The notes beneath the pieces were generated by a model. The model searched no databases. It was not told the DNA's origin and saw only the letters and a program-made list of their open reading frames with translations. The position numbers and the translations under genes are program-made. From IMG/VR virus record IMGVR_UViG_3300017917_002374, positions 248,001-312,000 of that record: 64,000 nt of DNA; one strand, written 5' to 3'. Positions 18,333 to 26,248 of this stretch are shown here, piece by piece; the first letter of the stretch is position 1; every line of letters begins with the position of its first letter. The stretch comes from a virus.

Positions 18333-18615
18333 GACACACTGTTCTTAGATTTACTCTATCTACATTTTTTAAATTACCGTCCACATGATAAACATGCAAC
18401 TGTTGATCAGGTAATTTAGCCACAAAGCCGCAATGATCGCATGCGGCTTTTTTTCTATATCCGGCACGATACCAAGCAGGTCGTTTTGCTGGTACTTTTT
18501 TACCCTTTCTAATACAAGTGTCACACCGACTTCGGAAATGTGTGATTCCTTCTGAAATATAGTTGATTGCAACAGGACGATCGTTGCAAGCAGGGCATAA
18601 ACTTCTAATAGACAT
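18274..18615 (-). CDS. Small four-CxxC zinc protein, HNH-like (113 aa)
   Basis: Four CxxC pairs (CPAC, CDTC, CDHC, CLNC) and the segment YHVDGNLKNVDRVNLRTVCLNC suggest two zinc sites, with an HNH-like H-x-DGN...N core between the last pairs. I recall this family as common in T4-like marine phages, unannotated. Nucleic-acid binding or a small HNH-type nickase are both possible; no decisive catalytic histidine set can be assigned. It is a single minus-strand gene between plus-strand late genes and has an exact TATAAATA just 4 nt before its ATG, so its mRNA may be leaderless. Confidence 0.65.
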   Translation of the reverse strand: MSIRSLCPACNDRPVAINYISEGITHFRSRCDTCIRKGKKVPAKRPAWYRAGYRKKAACDHCGFVAKLPDQQLHVYHVDGNLKNVDRVNLRTVCLNCQKVLYLERLPWRAAED

Positions 18616-18619
18616 ACGG

Positions 18620-18627
18620 TATTTATA
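18620..18627 (-). promoter_or_regulatory. Late promoter TATAAATA (minus)
   Basis: Exact octamer on the minus strand with only 4 nt (CCGT) between it and the ATG of the zinc protein. Confidence 0.7.
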
Positions 18628-18677
18628 TACTAAACCTTTGCAAAGGGCAGTCTAGCAGCCCAAAAATGTCAGTTCCA

Positions 18678-18685
18678 AATAAATA
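18678..18685 (+). promoter_or_regulatory. 18: Late promoter AATAAATA for gp18
   Basis: AATAAATA lies 33 nt before the sheath ATG (18719), with an AAAGGA ribosome site (about 18706-18711) between. Confidence 0.6.
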
Positions 18686-18718
18686 TCTATAACATGATTT
18701 TTGTCAAAGGAAAATAAC

Positions 18719-21700
18719 ATGGCAACTTTAGTTTCTCCAGGTCTTAGTGTAACAGTAACCGATGAAAGCCAATATGTACCAGGCGGTCCAGGAACCGTTC
18801 CGTTGGTAATTTTAGCAACTGCACAAGACAAAACTTCACCAAGTGGTGGCACCGCTACTGGCACCACAGCAGCCAGAGCAAATACTCTACAAGCATTTGG
18901 CAGTCAGCGCGAGCTGATCACAGCCATGGGATATCCCGTATTTAAAACTGCGGCTGGCAGTCCTGTACATGGCGACGAACAAAACGAATATGGATTGCAA
19001 GCAGCTTACAGTGCAATGGGCCTTGGTAACAGATGTTTTGTACTAAGAGCTGATATTGACCTCGATCAACTTACACCTACTGGAGTAAGACCAAAAGGCA
19101 ACGTTGATGATGGTTTCTACTGGTTTGATCTTACCACATCTGACTTTGGTATATTCCAGTGGAATGCATCAACACAGACTTTTACAAAACAAACAGTAAC
19201 CGTTCTAACTTCAACCGCAGACGTAAATTCTCCTGGCGGCGCCGGAGAACCATTTACTCCAAAAGACAGTGTGGGAGAAATTGGCAGTTATGCAGTAATC
19301 GCAGTAGACGACGACAATCCTCTATTTTATAAAAATGCAGACAATGCCTGGGTAGCTGTTGGATCAAAAGATTGGCAGAAGGCCTGGCCTACTGTGCAAA
19401 GTTCATATGCAACTTATGCCGGAAATGAAGTAGCAGCAGGTACTCAAGTTACTATTAATACTGTTACTGTAACAATCACAGCAGCAGGTGCGACAGCAAC
19501 AGGAACAGAAGTAGTAACTGCAATTAATGCGGCGTTCGCTGCCAACTACGGCGACGGTATCCGTGCTGAAATTGATACCAACGGAAGACTGATCATTCGC
19601 GCTACATCAGACGCAGCAAGCGATGGTAGCACAGCTGACGGTAAAGTGGTTATTGTTGACGATGCTGGTGCTGCTGACTTAGGATTAGATGGCGGTATTG
19701 AAGCGTTTGCTCCAATTCTTGATTTTGGAAAATACACAGAGGTACCAACCTTTGCAGCGTCTGAAGCCACTCCAGCACCAACTGGTAGTATTTGGGTAAA
19801 AACTTCTGTAGTAGGCAGCGGTGCTAACTGGGTAGTAAAAAGATTCAACGCATCAACTGGTGCATTTGCTACCATGGCAGCTCCGATCTACGAAGACAAA
19901 GCATCGGCCATCTATGGACTAGATCCATTAGGCGGTGGATTTAATCTAGCGGTAGGCACACTGTATGTTGACTATTCAACACTAACTGATTTTCCTGGTA
20001 CATTTAAAATTTGGCGTCGTTACAAGAGTGGCGTAACCAAGGTTACTGGATCAGTACCTGCTAATGCAAATCCATTCACCATTGGGCATACTTTTAAACT
20101 GGCTGTGACACAGCCTGAGCAAAGTACCATTGATGAATACACATTTACTATTGCTGAAACCAGTGTAGACGGTTTTGTAAAACTAATACTTGGTAAAGCC
20201 ATTCCAAATGTGTTTGCATCAAAAGAAAGTTCAGGTGCAATCAGTATCACGCACAAAGCAGGCGGAGATATCTATCTAGTAGATACTACCGCAGGGGTTG
20301 GTAATCCATTGACCAACGCTGGTTTCACCAGCAGCACCAGTGGTATTCTTGTAGAAACAGTTGGAACATATTCAGGATCTTTACTGGCCACAAACTGGTC
20401 TGTACTAGACTACACTTACAGCACTGAAGAGCCTTATGTGGCCCCTGCTGATGGTACACTATGGTACTATGGTAGTGCTGTAGAAGCAGATGTGTTAATT
20501 TGCAGTACCACTGGCTGGAAGGGATATCGCACAGTGTCAAGTGACGCTCGCGGTTATAATCTAACTCTTACAGATCCAAATGGTCCAATTTTTTCTGCTT
20601 CAAGACCAACACTACAAAGCGACGAGACAGCTCTTGTGGCAGGCGACTTGTGGGTTGACACCAGCGATTTAGAAAACTATCCTGTGATCTACAGATACAA
20701 CGGCAGCAAGTGGGTAGCCATAGATAACACAGATACCATTACTCAAAACGGTATTCTATTCGCAGACGCACGTTGGGACGCAGATGTTGATGGCAGCGGT
20801 GACAGTATTGGTGGTATCGTTGATCCAATCAGTGGCGACCTGCCAGAGATAGCAACCATGCTGTTGAGCAACTACACTGACTTAGATTGCCCAGACTATC
20901 GTTTGTATCCACGTGGTACCATTCTATGGAACACACGTCGCAACGGATTCAACGTCAAACAATATGTAAGCCAAGCATTTACAGAAGACGCTTATCCAGA
21001 TGCAGATGCCAACAGCGGAAACAATCTGGTTGGAGAAATTCCTGACATCACAGCAACTTGGGTAACTGCTAGTGGCAACCAAGATGACGGAAGTCCTTAC
21101 ATGGGACACAAAGCTCAACGTCGTATGGTAGTCAAAGCACTACGTGCGGCAGTTGACAGCAACACACAGATACGTGAAGAACAGTTCACTTTCAATCTGA
21201 TTGCTTGCCCAGGATATCCAGAGCTGTTGTCAAACATGACAGCATTAAACAATGATCGTGCAAACACTGCATTTATCATTGGCGACACTCCATTGGATCT
21301 GGTTCCAGACACAATTGAGTTAACCAACTGGAGCAATAATGTTGCTACCACTGCTGACATCTATACAGGCCTGTTCTATCCGGCAGGGTTAACAAATGAC
21401 CTAGATGGCAACGAAGTTGTGGTACCTGCAAGTCACATGGCATTAAGAGCTTTGATTCGTAACGATCAAATTGCTTACCAGTGGTTTGCCCCAGCAGGCG
21501 CACGTCGTGGATTGATTGACAATGCCACAGCAGTAGGATATCTAGACTATACCACAGGATTGTTCACTAAGATTGGTGTACGTCAAAGTCTGCGTGACAC
21601 GCTGTACACTTTAAGAGTGAATCCTGTTGCAAACTTACCTGGTTTAGGACTGGCTATTTTTGGACAAAAGACTCGTAGTCCAATTGCACAAAGCACAGAC

Positions 21701-22021
21701 CGTATCAACGTTGCACGTCTGGTTAACTATATTAGAAGCATCCTAGGTGGCATCAGCAACAGTTATCTGTTTGAACCAAATGATAAGATCACAAGAGATC
21801 AAATCAAACAGGCAATTGAAGGTGCTATGAATGATCTAGTGGCCAAGAGAGGTGTGTACGATTACCTAGTGGTTTGTGACGAAAGCAACAACACCAGTGA
21901 TCGTATTGCAAGAAATGAATTGTATGTGGATATTGCTATTGAACCTGTAAAAGCAGCAGAGTTTATTTACATTCCAATTCGCTTGAAGAACCCAGGCACT
22001 ATCGCAGGAGCAGGCACTTAA
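18719..22021 (+). CDS. 18: Tail sheath protein gp18 (1100 aa)
   Basis: The start is set at MATLVSPGLSVTVTDES, after the AAAGGA ribosome site. The N-terminus (LVSPGLSVTVTDESQYVPGGPGTVPL) and the last ~330 residues (VASSH-type PASHMALRALIRND, GQKTRSPIAQSTDRINVARLVNYI, FEPNDKITRDQIKQAIEGAMNDL, LYVDIAIEPVKAAEFIYIPIRL) are diagnostic for contractile sheath proteins, which polymerise around the tube and contract at injection. T4 gp18 is 659 aa; here the middle (about residues 140-680) is much larger and contains several repeated display-type motifs (WVAVGSKDW, GSIWVKTS, LWVDTSDLENYPVIYRYNGSKWVAI). The insertion probably faces outwards. A perfect hairpin follows. Confidence 0.95.
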   Translation: MATLVSPGLSVTVTDESQYVPGGPGTVPLVILATAQDKTSPSGGTATGTTAARANTLQAFGSQRELITAMGYPVFKTAAGSPVHGDEQNEYGLQAAYSAMGLGNRCFVLRADIDLDQLTPTGVRPKGNVDDGFYWFDLTTSDFGIFQWNASTQTFTKQTVTVLTSTADVNSPGGAGEPFTPKDSVGEIGSYAVIAVDDDNPLFYKNADNAWVAVGSKDWQKAWPTVQSSYATYAGNEVAAGTQVTINTVTVTITAAGATATGTEVVTAINAAFAANYGDGIRAEIDTNGRLIIRATSDAASDGSTADGKVVIVDDAGAADLGLDGGIEAFAPILDFGKYTEVPTFAASEATPAPTGSIWVKTSVVGSGANWVVKRFNASTGAFATMAAPIYEDKASAIYGLDPLGGGFNLAVGTLYVDYSTLTDFPGTFKIWRRYKSGVTKVTGSVPANANPFTIGHTFKLAVTQPEQSTIDEYTFTIAETSVDGFVKLILGKAIPNVFASKESSGAISITHKAGGDIYLVDTTAGVGNPLTNAGFTSSTSGILVETVGTYSGSLLATNWSVLDYTYSTEEPYVAPADGTLWYYGSAVEADVLICSTTGWKGYRTVSSDARGYNLTLTDPNGPIFSASRPTLQSDETALVAGDLWVDTSDLENYPVIYRYNGSKWVAIDNTDTITQNGILFADARWDADVDGSGDSIGGIVDPISGDLPEIATMLLSNYTDLDCPDYRLYPRGTILWNTRRNGFNVKQYVSQAFTEDAYPDADANSGNNLVGEIPDITATWVTASGNQDDGSPYMGHKAQRRMVVKALRAAVDSNTQIREEQFTFNLIACPGYPELLSNMTALNNDRANTAFIIGDTPLDLVPDTIELTNWSNNVATTADIYTGLFYPAGLTNDLDGNEVVVPASHMALRALIRNDQIAYQWFAPAGARRGLIDNATAVGYLDYTTGLFTKIGVRQSLRDTLYTLRVNPVANLPGLGLAIFGQKTRSPIAQSTDRINVARLVNYIRSILGGISNSYLFEPNDKITRDQIKQAIEGAMNDLVAKRGVYDYLVVCDESNNTSDRIARNELYVDIAIEPVKAAEFIYIPIRLKNPGTIAGAGT

Positions 22022-22030
22022 TAGGCATAT

Positions 22031-22059
22031 ATTATGAAGCGGCGGTGCCGCTTCATAAT
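22031..22059 (+). terminator. Perfect 13-bp hairpin after gp18
   Basis: ATTATGAAGCGGC, loop GGT, GCCGCTTCATAAT, 9 nt after the sheath stop. It lacks a clear U-tract (ATTTGCC follows), so it may be a weak terminator or an mRNA 3' end stabiliser that sets sheath:tube ratios. Confidence 0.7.
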
Positions 22060-22073
22060 TTGCCAAAAATGAG

Positions 22074-22080
22074 CTAAATA
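22074..22080 (+). promoter_or_regulatory. 19: Late promoter CTAAATA for gp19
   Basis: CTAAATA 21 nt before the tube ATG, followed by an atataggag ribosome site. Confidence 0.55.
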
Positions 22081-22101
22081 AGAATATAGGAGACAACAAA
22101 C

Positions 22102-22722
22102 ATGTCCGTAGCATCATTAACAAGATTTACAGTGCCACTGGCTTCAAGTCAGAGTGCAAGCGCACAGGGCCTTTTAATGCCAAAACTGGCATATCGTTTT
22201 AGAGTATCATTTGAACAGTTTGGAGTTAGTCAGCCAACAACAGAATTAACCAAACAGGTAATGGACTTTACTCGTCCAACTGTACAGTTTGGCGATATTG
22301 TGGTTGATGTTTACAACAGCAAAATCAAACTTGCAGGCAAGCCAGAATGGCAGGATGTTACTGTTAACTTAAGAGACGACGCAGGCGGTAATGTCAGTCG
22401 TTTGGTAGGCGAACAGTTGCAAAAGCAATACGACTTTATGGAACAAGCTAGTGCAAGTTCTGGTATTGATTACAAGTTTATCACACGTTGTGAAATGCTT
22501 GATGGCGGCAACGGCGTACTACAGCCAAACGTGTTAGAGACTTGGGAACTGTATGGATGCTATCTCCAGCAAGTAAACTATGGAGAAGTTAACTACTCCA
22601 GCGGCACAGAAATGGTTAAAATTGCTCTTACCATTAAGTTTGATAACGCAGTACAAACACCACTTGGTTCTGGTGTTGGCGGCGATGTTGGCAGACTATT
22701 AGGTATTACAGCTACTGGTTAA
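22102..22722 (+). CDS. 19: Tail tube protein gp19 (206 aa)
   Basis: Position directly after the sheath, the length (T4 gp19 is 163 aa) and the motifs KLAYRFRVSFEQFG, KQVMDFTRPTVQFGDIVVDVYNSKIK, WQDVTVNLRDD and LETWELYGCYLQQVNYGEVNYSSG identify the tube protein. It forms the inner tail channel through which DNA passes. About 25 extra residues are at the Gly-rich C-terminus (GSGVGGDVGRLLG). It has its own late motif and a strong terminator after it, so it can be made in excess over neighbours. Confidence 0.9.
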   Translation: MSVASLTRFTVPLASSQSASAQGLLMPKLAYRFRVSFEQFGVSQPTTELTKQVMDFTRPTVQFGDIVVDVYNSKIKLAGKPEWQDVTVNLRDDAGGNVSRLVGEQLQKQYDFMEQASASSGIDYKFITRCEMLDGGNGVLQPNVLETWELYGCYLQQVNYGEVNYSSGTEMVKIALTIKFDNAVQTPLGSGVGGDVGRLLGITATG

Positions 22723-22747
22723 TCCAGACGACACACTTTTAAATTAC

Positions 22748-22770
22748 ACCCGGCTTAGGCCGGGTTTTTT
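22748..22770 (+). terminator. Rho-independent terminator after gp19
   Basis: ACCCGGC, loop TTAG, GCCGGGT, then six T. Followed within 5 nt by the next late motif. Confidence 0.9.
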
Positions 22771-22774
22771 ATGA

Positions 22775-22782
22775 GATAAATA
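22775..22782 (+). promoter_or_regulatory. Late promoter GATAAATA
   Basis: GATAAATA 16 nt before the ATG at 22799, with an aagagg ribosome site between; follows the gp19 terminator. Confidence 0.65.
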
Positions 22783-22798
22783 TCTAAAAAGAGGCATT

Positions 22799-24271
22799 AT
22801 GAGTTTAAATCCTTACCTACAGCCAATTGGCACCAACAGTACTGTTCATGATTATGCTCATGCTGACCGTGTGTTTAGAACAGATGCGTTTAGATTGCAT
22901 CCTAAACTTGCGTTTCTTTACTATGTGAGAATAAATCTTGACCCTAGCTATACCATGTTCAAAGGTTTGAAGCAAAAAGAAATTGGTGCCTTGGTTAAAA
23001 CTGTTTCGTTACCAAAATTCACAGTTGATACAAAAACTCTTAATGCCTATAATCGTGCGAACCTAGTTCAGACAAAAATAAAATATGATCCGGTACAAAT
23101 AAAGTTTCACGACGACGCCGCCAATATCATACGAGAATTTTGGTACGACTACTACAGTTTCTATTATAGAGACAGTGACCATGCAACAAGTTTGTATCAA
23201 AGTGCTCACAAATACAGTGTAAGACAAACAGATCAGTGGGGATATACACTGCGCAACTCTCCTGATTCGGGAGACAAAGAACAATTTTCATCTGTAACAC
23301 AGTTGATAACTGACATTCAAATTTATAGTTTTCACGGAAAGAGATTCAGCGAAGTTACACTGCACAATCCTATAATAACTTCATTCAGACACGGAGAACA
23401 TGATTACTCTCAAGGCACAGGCATACTAGAGCACGAAATGCAAGTCAGCTTTGAAACTGTGACCTATGCAGATGGATTTTTAACTGAAGAAGAGTTTGGT
23501 GACGACATGTTGTTAAAATACGATCGCACACCAAGCGATCTTTCTCCGCAGAGTTTACAACAGGCAGGTGCAAACACAGTTTCCGGAAGAGGAACCGATC
23601 TAACGTATCAAAACGGACAAGTGGTGCGAGCTTCTCCGCAAACCAATTATTATCGCGGCGGCAGTATACAAAAACAAAATGGATTTTCTCTATTGCCTGG
23701 ATCAGGTGGTTCTCAAGTTAGAACAAACAACAGTGTGTTTGCCACTGCCGGCAAAGCAGTGCTTGGAGGCATGCTGCAATCTGCCATTCGCGGAAGAAAT
23801 CCTTTAAGTCAATTTAATGTTGCAAATGCGTCAAACTTGCTTTATCAAGCAGGCAGTGCAGTTGGTGGGCCTGCAGGGCAACGATTGATTGCATCTGGTG
23901 GGCTAGTAAAAGCAGGACAAAGTATCATGAGAAACGGAGTTGGTCCTGGAAACTTCGGCACAGTGGCGGTAGCAGTACAAGCACTTGGGCAATTAGGTAT
24001 ACGACCTGAAAACATTCTATCGTCTGGTAAAAATATTTTCACTGGTAGAGCCACTACCAATGGATCTCCTGTGGCAAAAACACAAGGAACCTTTCCAACA
24101 GCCCAGACACCAAACTTTCCTAGTGTGACAACTGCGCCAAACAATACTACTAGTAGCTATTTTTCTAATCCAAGTTATACAGACGGTAGACCTACTGTTA
24201 TAAATGACAGTAGAAATACCACACCACCAAGTAATCAAGCTAGACCTGGACAATACGGACGGTTCGTATGA
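22799..24271 (+). CDS. Baseplate tail-tube initiator, gp54/gp48-like (490 aa)
   Basis: The first ~245 residues (FRTDAFRLHPKLAFLYYVRINL, LVKTVSLPKFTVDTKTLNAYNR, IKYDPVQIKFHDDAANIIREFWYDYYSFYYRD, EHEMQVSFETVTYADGF) have the tube-protein-like fold pattern of gp54 and gp48, the paralogues of gp19 that cap the baseplate hub and start tube growth. Which of the two cannot be told. The C-terminal half (about 250-490) is Gln/Ser/Gly-rich and mostly disordered (TYQNGQVVRASPQTNYYRGG, then small hydrophobic helices), and is unlike T4. The 3' end overlaps the next gene by 4 nt. Confidence 0.7.
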   Translation: MSLNPYLQPIGTNSTVHDYAHADRVFRTDAFRLHPKLAFLYYVRINLDPSYTMFKGLKQKEIGALVKTVSLPKFTVDTKTLNAYNRANLVQTKIKYDPVQIKFHDDAANIIREFWYDYYSFYYRDSDHATSLYQSAHKYSVRQTDQWGYTLRNSPDSGDKEQFSSVTQLITDIQIYSFHGKRFSEVTLHNPIITSFRHGEHDYSQGTGILEHEMQVSFETVTYADGFLTEEEFGDDMLLKYDRTPSDLSPQSLQQAGANTVSGRGTDLTYQNGQVVRASPQTNYYRGGSIQKQNGFSLLPGSGGSQVRTNNSVFATAGKAVLGGMLQSAIRGRNPLSQFNVANASNLLYQAGSAVGGPAGQRLIASGGLVKAGQSIMRNGVGPGNFGTVAVAVQALGQLGIRPENILSSGKNIFTGRATTNGSPVAKTQGTFPTAQTPNFPSVTTAPNNTTSSYFSNPSYTDGRPTVINDSRNTTPPSNQARPGQYGRFV

Positions 24272-24651
24272 GTAATAATATAAATCTTGAGCCAATTGAC
24301 ATTGGGATTAAAGGCACTGAATTTAATCCTAATCGTTATTTTAATAATCTAAGTTTGCCACCAATAGAAGTGGCTACAAATGTGAGCCATGCTGTACAAA
24401 GTTTTTTTGAGTCGTACACTCAAAACAAACGCAGTGCAGAAATTTTAGCCAGTGCAGTGATATTCACCAGCTCCAGTCAAGGTATTAATCCAATGGAAAC
24501 CCTTGATGAGTTCTTGCAATTGCCACCAGGACAATTAAACGACTTTTTGGTTGCATTTTTAAATTTTAATAGAATAGGAACCAGTCTATTGGGAACTATC
24601 AATAATTTTAAAACAAGTAACCAGTTTGTTAAAAGATCTATTCTAGTTTGA
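24268..24651 (+). CDS. Conserved small phage protein between gp54/48-like and gp4 (127 aa)
   Basis: ATGA overlap with the upstream baseplate gene and a 1-nt gap to gp4 make it part of a tightly packed structural operon. The sequence is alpha-helical in the second half (AVQSFFESYTQNKRSAEILASAVIFTSSS, ETLDEFLQLPPGQLNDFLVAFLNFNRIGTSLLG). I do not recognise a function. By location a baseplate or tail-assembly role is likely; it could stand where T4 carries small baseplate proteins such as gp53 or gp25, but no motif supports either. Confidence 0.6.
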   Translation: MSNNINLEPIDIGIKGTEFNPNRYFNNLSLPPIEVATNVSHAVQSFFESYTQNKRSAEILASAVIFTSSSQGINPMETLDEFLQLPPGQLNDFLVAFLNFNRIGTSLLGTINNFKTSNQFVKRSILV

Positions 24652-24652
24652 C

Positions 24653-25090
24653 ATGGCGAGAAATTACGCACAAGGAAAATTTCAAATGCGTAATCCTGCC
24701 AAGTATATTGGCAAAGGACAACCTACTTATCGTTCAGGATGGGAAATGGTGTTCATGCAGTTTTGTGATAACAATCCTGCTATATTAAACTGGGCCAGCG
24801 AAAGTATCAACATTCCATACCGTAATCCGTTTACAGGCAAGAGCACAATTTATGTTCCTGATTTTTTAATCATCTACGAAGATAAAAATGGGCAAAAGCA
24901 TGCAGAAGTAATTGAAATCAAGCCCAGTACAGAATCCACAATGGAAAGTGCTCGCAACACAAGAGATCGTGCTTATGTAGCACTCAATCATGCCAAATGG
25001 GCAGCAGCGCAGGCTTGGTGCAAACAACAAGGCTTGACCTTTAGAGTAATAACAGAGAATCAAATCTTTCATCGGGGTCAAAAGCGGTAA
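24653..25090 (+). CDS. 4: Head completion protein gp4, PD-(D/E)XK-type (145 aa)
   Basis: The N-terminus (GKFQMRNPAKYIGKGQPTYRSGWEMVFMQFCDNNPAILNWASESINIPYRNP) matches the gp4 (gp50/gp65) head-completion family. A nuclease-like core is visible: PD at residues 69-70, then E88-x-K90 in EVIEIKPS. In T4, gp4 acts after packaging to trim DNA or ready the head for the tail. Length equals T4 gp4 (150 aa). It overlaps nothing and is followed 7 nt later by the small terminase gene. The stop codon is built into the late-like motif GTAAATA. Confidence 0.85.
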   Translation: MARNYAQGKFQMRNPAKYIGKGQPTYRSGWEMVFMQFCDNNPAILNWASESINIPYRNPFTGKSTIYVPDFLIIYEDKNGQKHAEVIEIKPSTESTMESARNTRDRAYVALNHAKWAAAQAWCKQQGLTFRVITENQIFHRGQKR

Positions 25091-25093
25091 ATA
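25087..25093 (+). promoter_or_regulatory. 16: Late-type motif GTAAATA before gp16
   Basis: GTAAATA contains the gp4 TAA stop and ends 4 nt (CCGT) before the gp16 ATG, the same spacing and spacer bases as at 18620. Activity would imply a leaderless message. Confidence 0.4.
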
Positions 25094-25097
25094 CCGT

Positions 25098-25586
25098 ATG
25101 ACCAAAAAACTAGAACAATTGTTTGACTTACCTAGTGTTCCTGAAGCTATAGAAACCATAGAAGAACACCGATCCACTATACAAAACATAGATCTTGCGA
25201 TAGACAAGATAGATGCAGCACTGCCCACTGTACGAGATCTTGAAACAGCTGATCAAGAAATGGACGAGTTGGCAACTCTAGCAAGAGACAAATTTGACGA
25301 CTTAATGGATCTGGGCATGAATGTAGAACCCAGATATGCAGGTGTTATATTCCAAACAGCAGGGGTGTTGCTAGGACATGCAATCACTGCCAAGCAGGCC
25401 AAATTAGACAAGAAGCTGCGCATGGTTGATCTGCAACTGAAAAAAATGCGCTTGGATCAGACTGCAGAAAAGAATTCAGATACGACATCTGCGGTAGAAG
25501 GACAAGGCGTGGTACTGGACAGAAACGCCTTACTAGCAGAAATATTGGGCAAGCGACCAGATAATCAAAAAGATAACAAAGCATAA
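25098..25586 (+). CDS. 16: Terminase small subunit gp16 (162 aa)
   Basis: Starts KKLEQLFDLPS, then a helical stretch with coiled-coil character (ETIEEHRSTIQNIDLAIDKIDAALP), ADQEMDELATLARDKFDDLMDLGMNVEPRYAG, and a helical C-terminal part with conserved LLAEILGKR. This pattern and length (T4 gp16 is 164 aa) are those of the T4-like small terminase, which forms rings that select DNA and stimulate gp17 ATPase. Unlike T4, the large subunit is not next to it; about 7 kb of candidate packaged proteins and nucleases separate them. Confidence 0.85.
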   Translation: MTKKLEQLFDLPSVPEAIETIEEHRSTIQNIDLAIDKIDAALPTVRDLETADQEMDELATLARDKFDDLMDLGMNVEPRYAGVIFQTAGVLLGHAITAKQAKLDKKLRMVDLQLKKMRLDQTAEKNSDTTSAVEGQGVVLDRNALLAEILGKRPDNQKDNKA

Positions 25587-25589
25587 ATA
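25582..25589 (+). promoter_or_regulatory. Late promoter CATAAATA
   Basis: CATAAATA 19 nt before the ATG at 25609, containing the gp16 TAA stop; an atagga ribosome site follows. Confidence 0.7.
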
Positions 25590-25608
25590 GATAGTATAGG
25601 ATCCTGCA

Positions 25609-26247
25609 ATGAAAACCTTTAAAACATACTTGCAAGAAAGTGTCAAAACCTACAGTTTCCGTGTGCGTTTGGCTGATTGTGATTGCACAGCTGAACTCAT
25701 GGACAAGATAGAACAAGCACTGTCTGCATTCAAACTGGTAGATATTACCAAACCCAAGAGCTTGCCAATAGCTCGTACCAATGAATTTTATAAACTAGGT
25801 CCAGTGGGGCGTAACAGTTTTGACATAACCACAGCATACCCTGCAAATCCTCCTCAGGTACAGCAGGCCATTCACAACTGTTGCGGAGTACCAGTTAGTC
25901 ATATCTATGTGACTTACGCGGGCGCAGACGATCAGGATGCAGCAGTAGAAGCAGCACCTGAGCACACAGATAGTGGCAAAGCTCTATTAGTGGATCCTGA
26001 ACTAAAACAAGACGACAACAACGCACAAGATCACGTGGGGCTGAAAAAAATTGATAGCCTGTTAAAAGAGCTTGAGAAGAACCGCGGCGTTCAATCTCAG
26101 TACAAAGGAATCAACGACGACATTCTCGCAAAGAGTGAGGCTAAAGAAAGCGAATCTAAAACAACCAATAGCCTGCCACAAAACAATCGCAGTCCGGTCA
26201 CAGACACTGGTAGCAAAGCAACTACTAAAAAAGTAAAGGCACTATAA
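25609..26247 (+). CDS. Candidate internal head protein with capsid-targeting N-terminus (212 aa)
   Basis: The first 12 residues, MKTFKTYLQESV, closely follow the T4 capsid-targeting sequence (MKTYQEFIAEA of Alt and internal proteins), with LQE-S fitting the gp21 cleavage rule (I/L)xE before a small residue. Residues 14-105 (YSFRVRLADCDCTAELMDKIEQALSAF... VQQAIHNCCGVPVSHIYVTY) form an alpha/beta domain I recall from marine T4-like phages as unnamed. The C-terminal ~90 residues are charged and look disordered, ending KATTKKVKAL. Packaging into the prohead is inferred from the N-terminus; function after that is unknown. First gene of a late unit that continues into the 1014-aa protein. Confidence 0.65.
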   Translation: MKTFKTYLQESVKTYSFRVRLADCDCTAELMDKIEQALSAFKLVDITKPKSLPIARTNEFYKLGPVGRNSFDITTAYPANPPQVQQAIHNCCGVPVSHIYVTYAGADDQDAAVEAAPEHTDSGKALLVDPELKQDDNNAQDHVGLKKIDSLLKELEKNRGVQSQYKGINDDILAKSEAKESESKTTNSLPQNNRSPVTDTGSKATTKKVKAL

Positions 26248-26248
26248 C

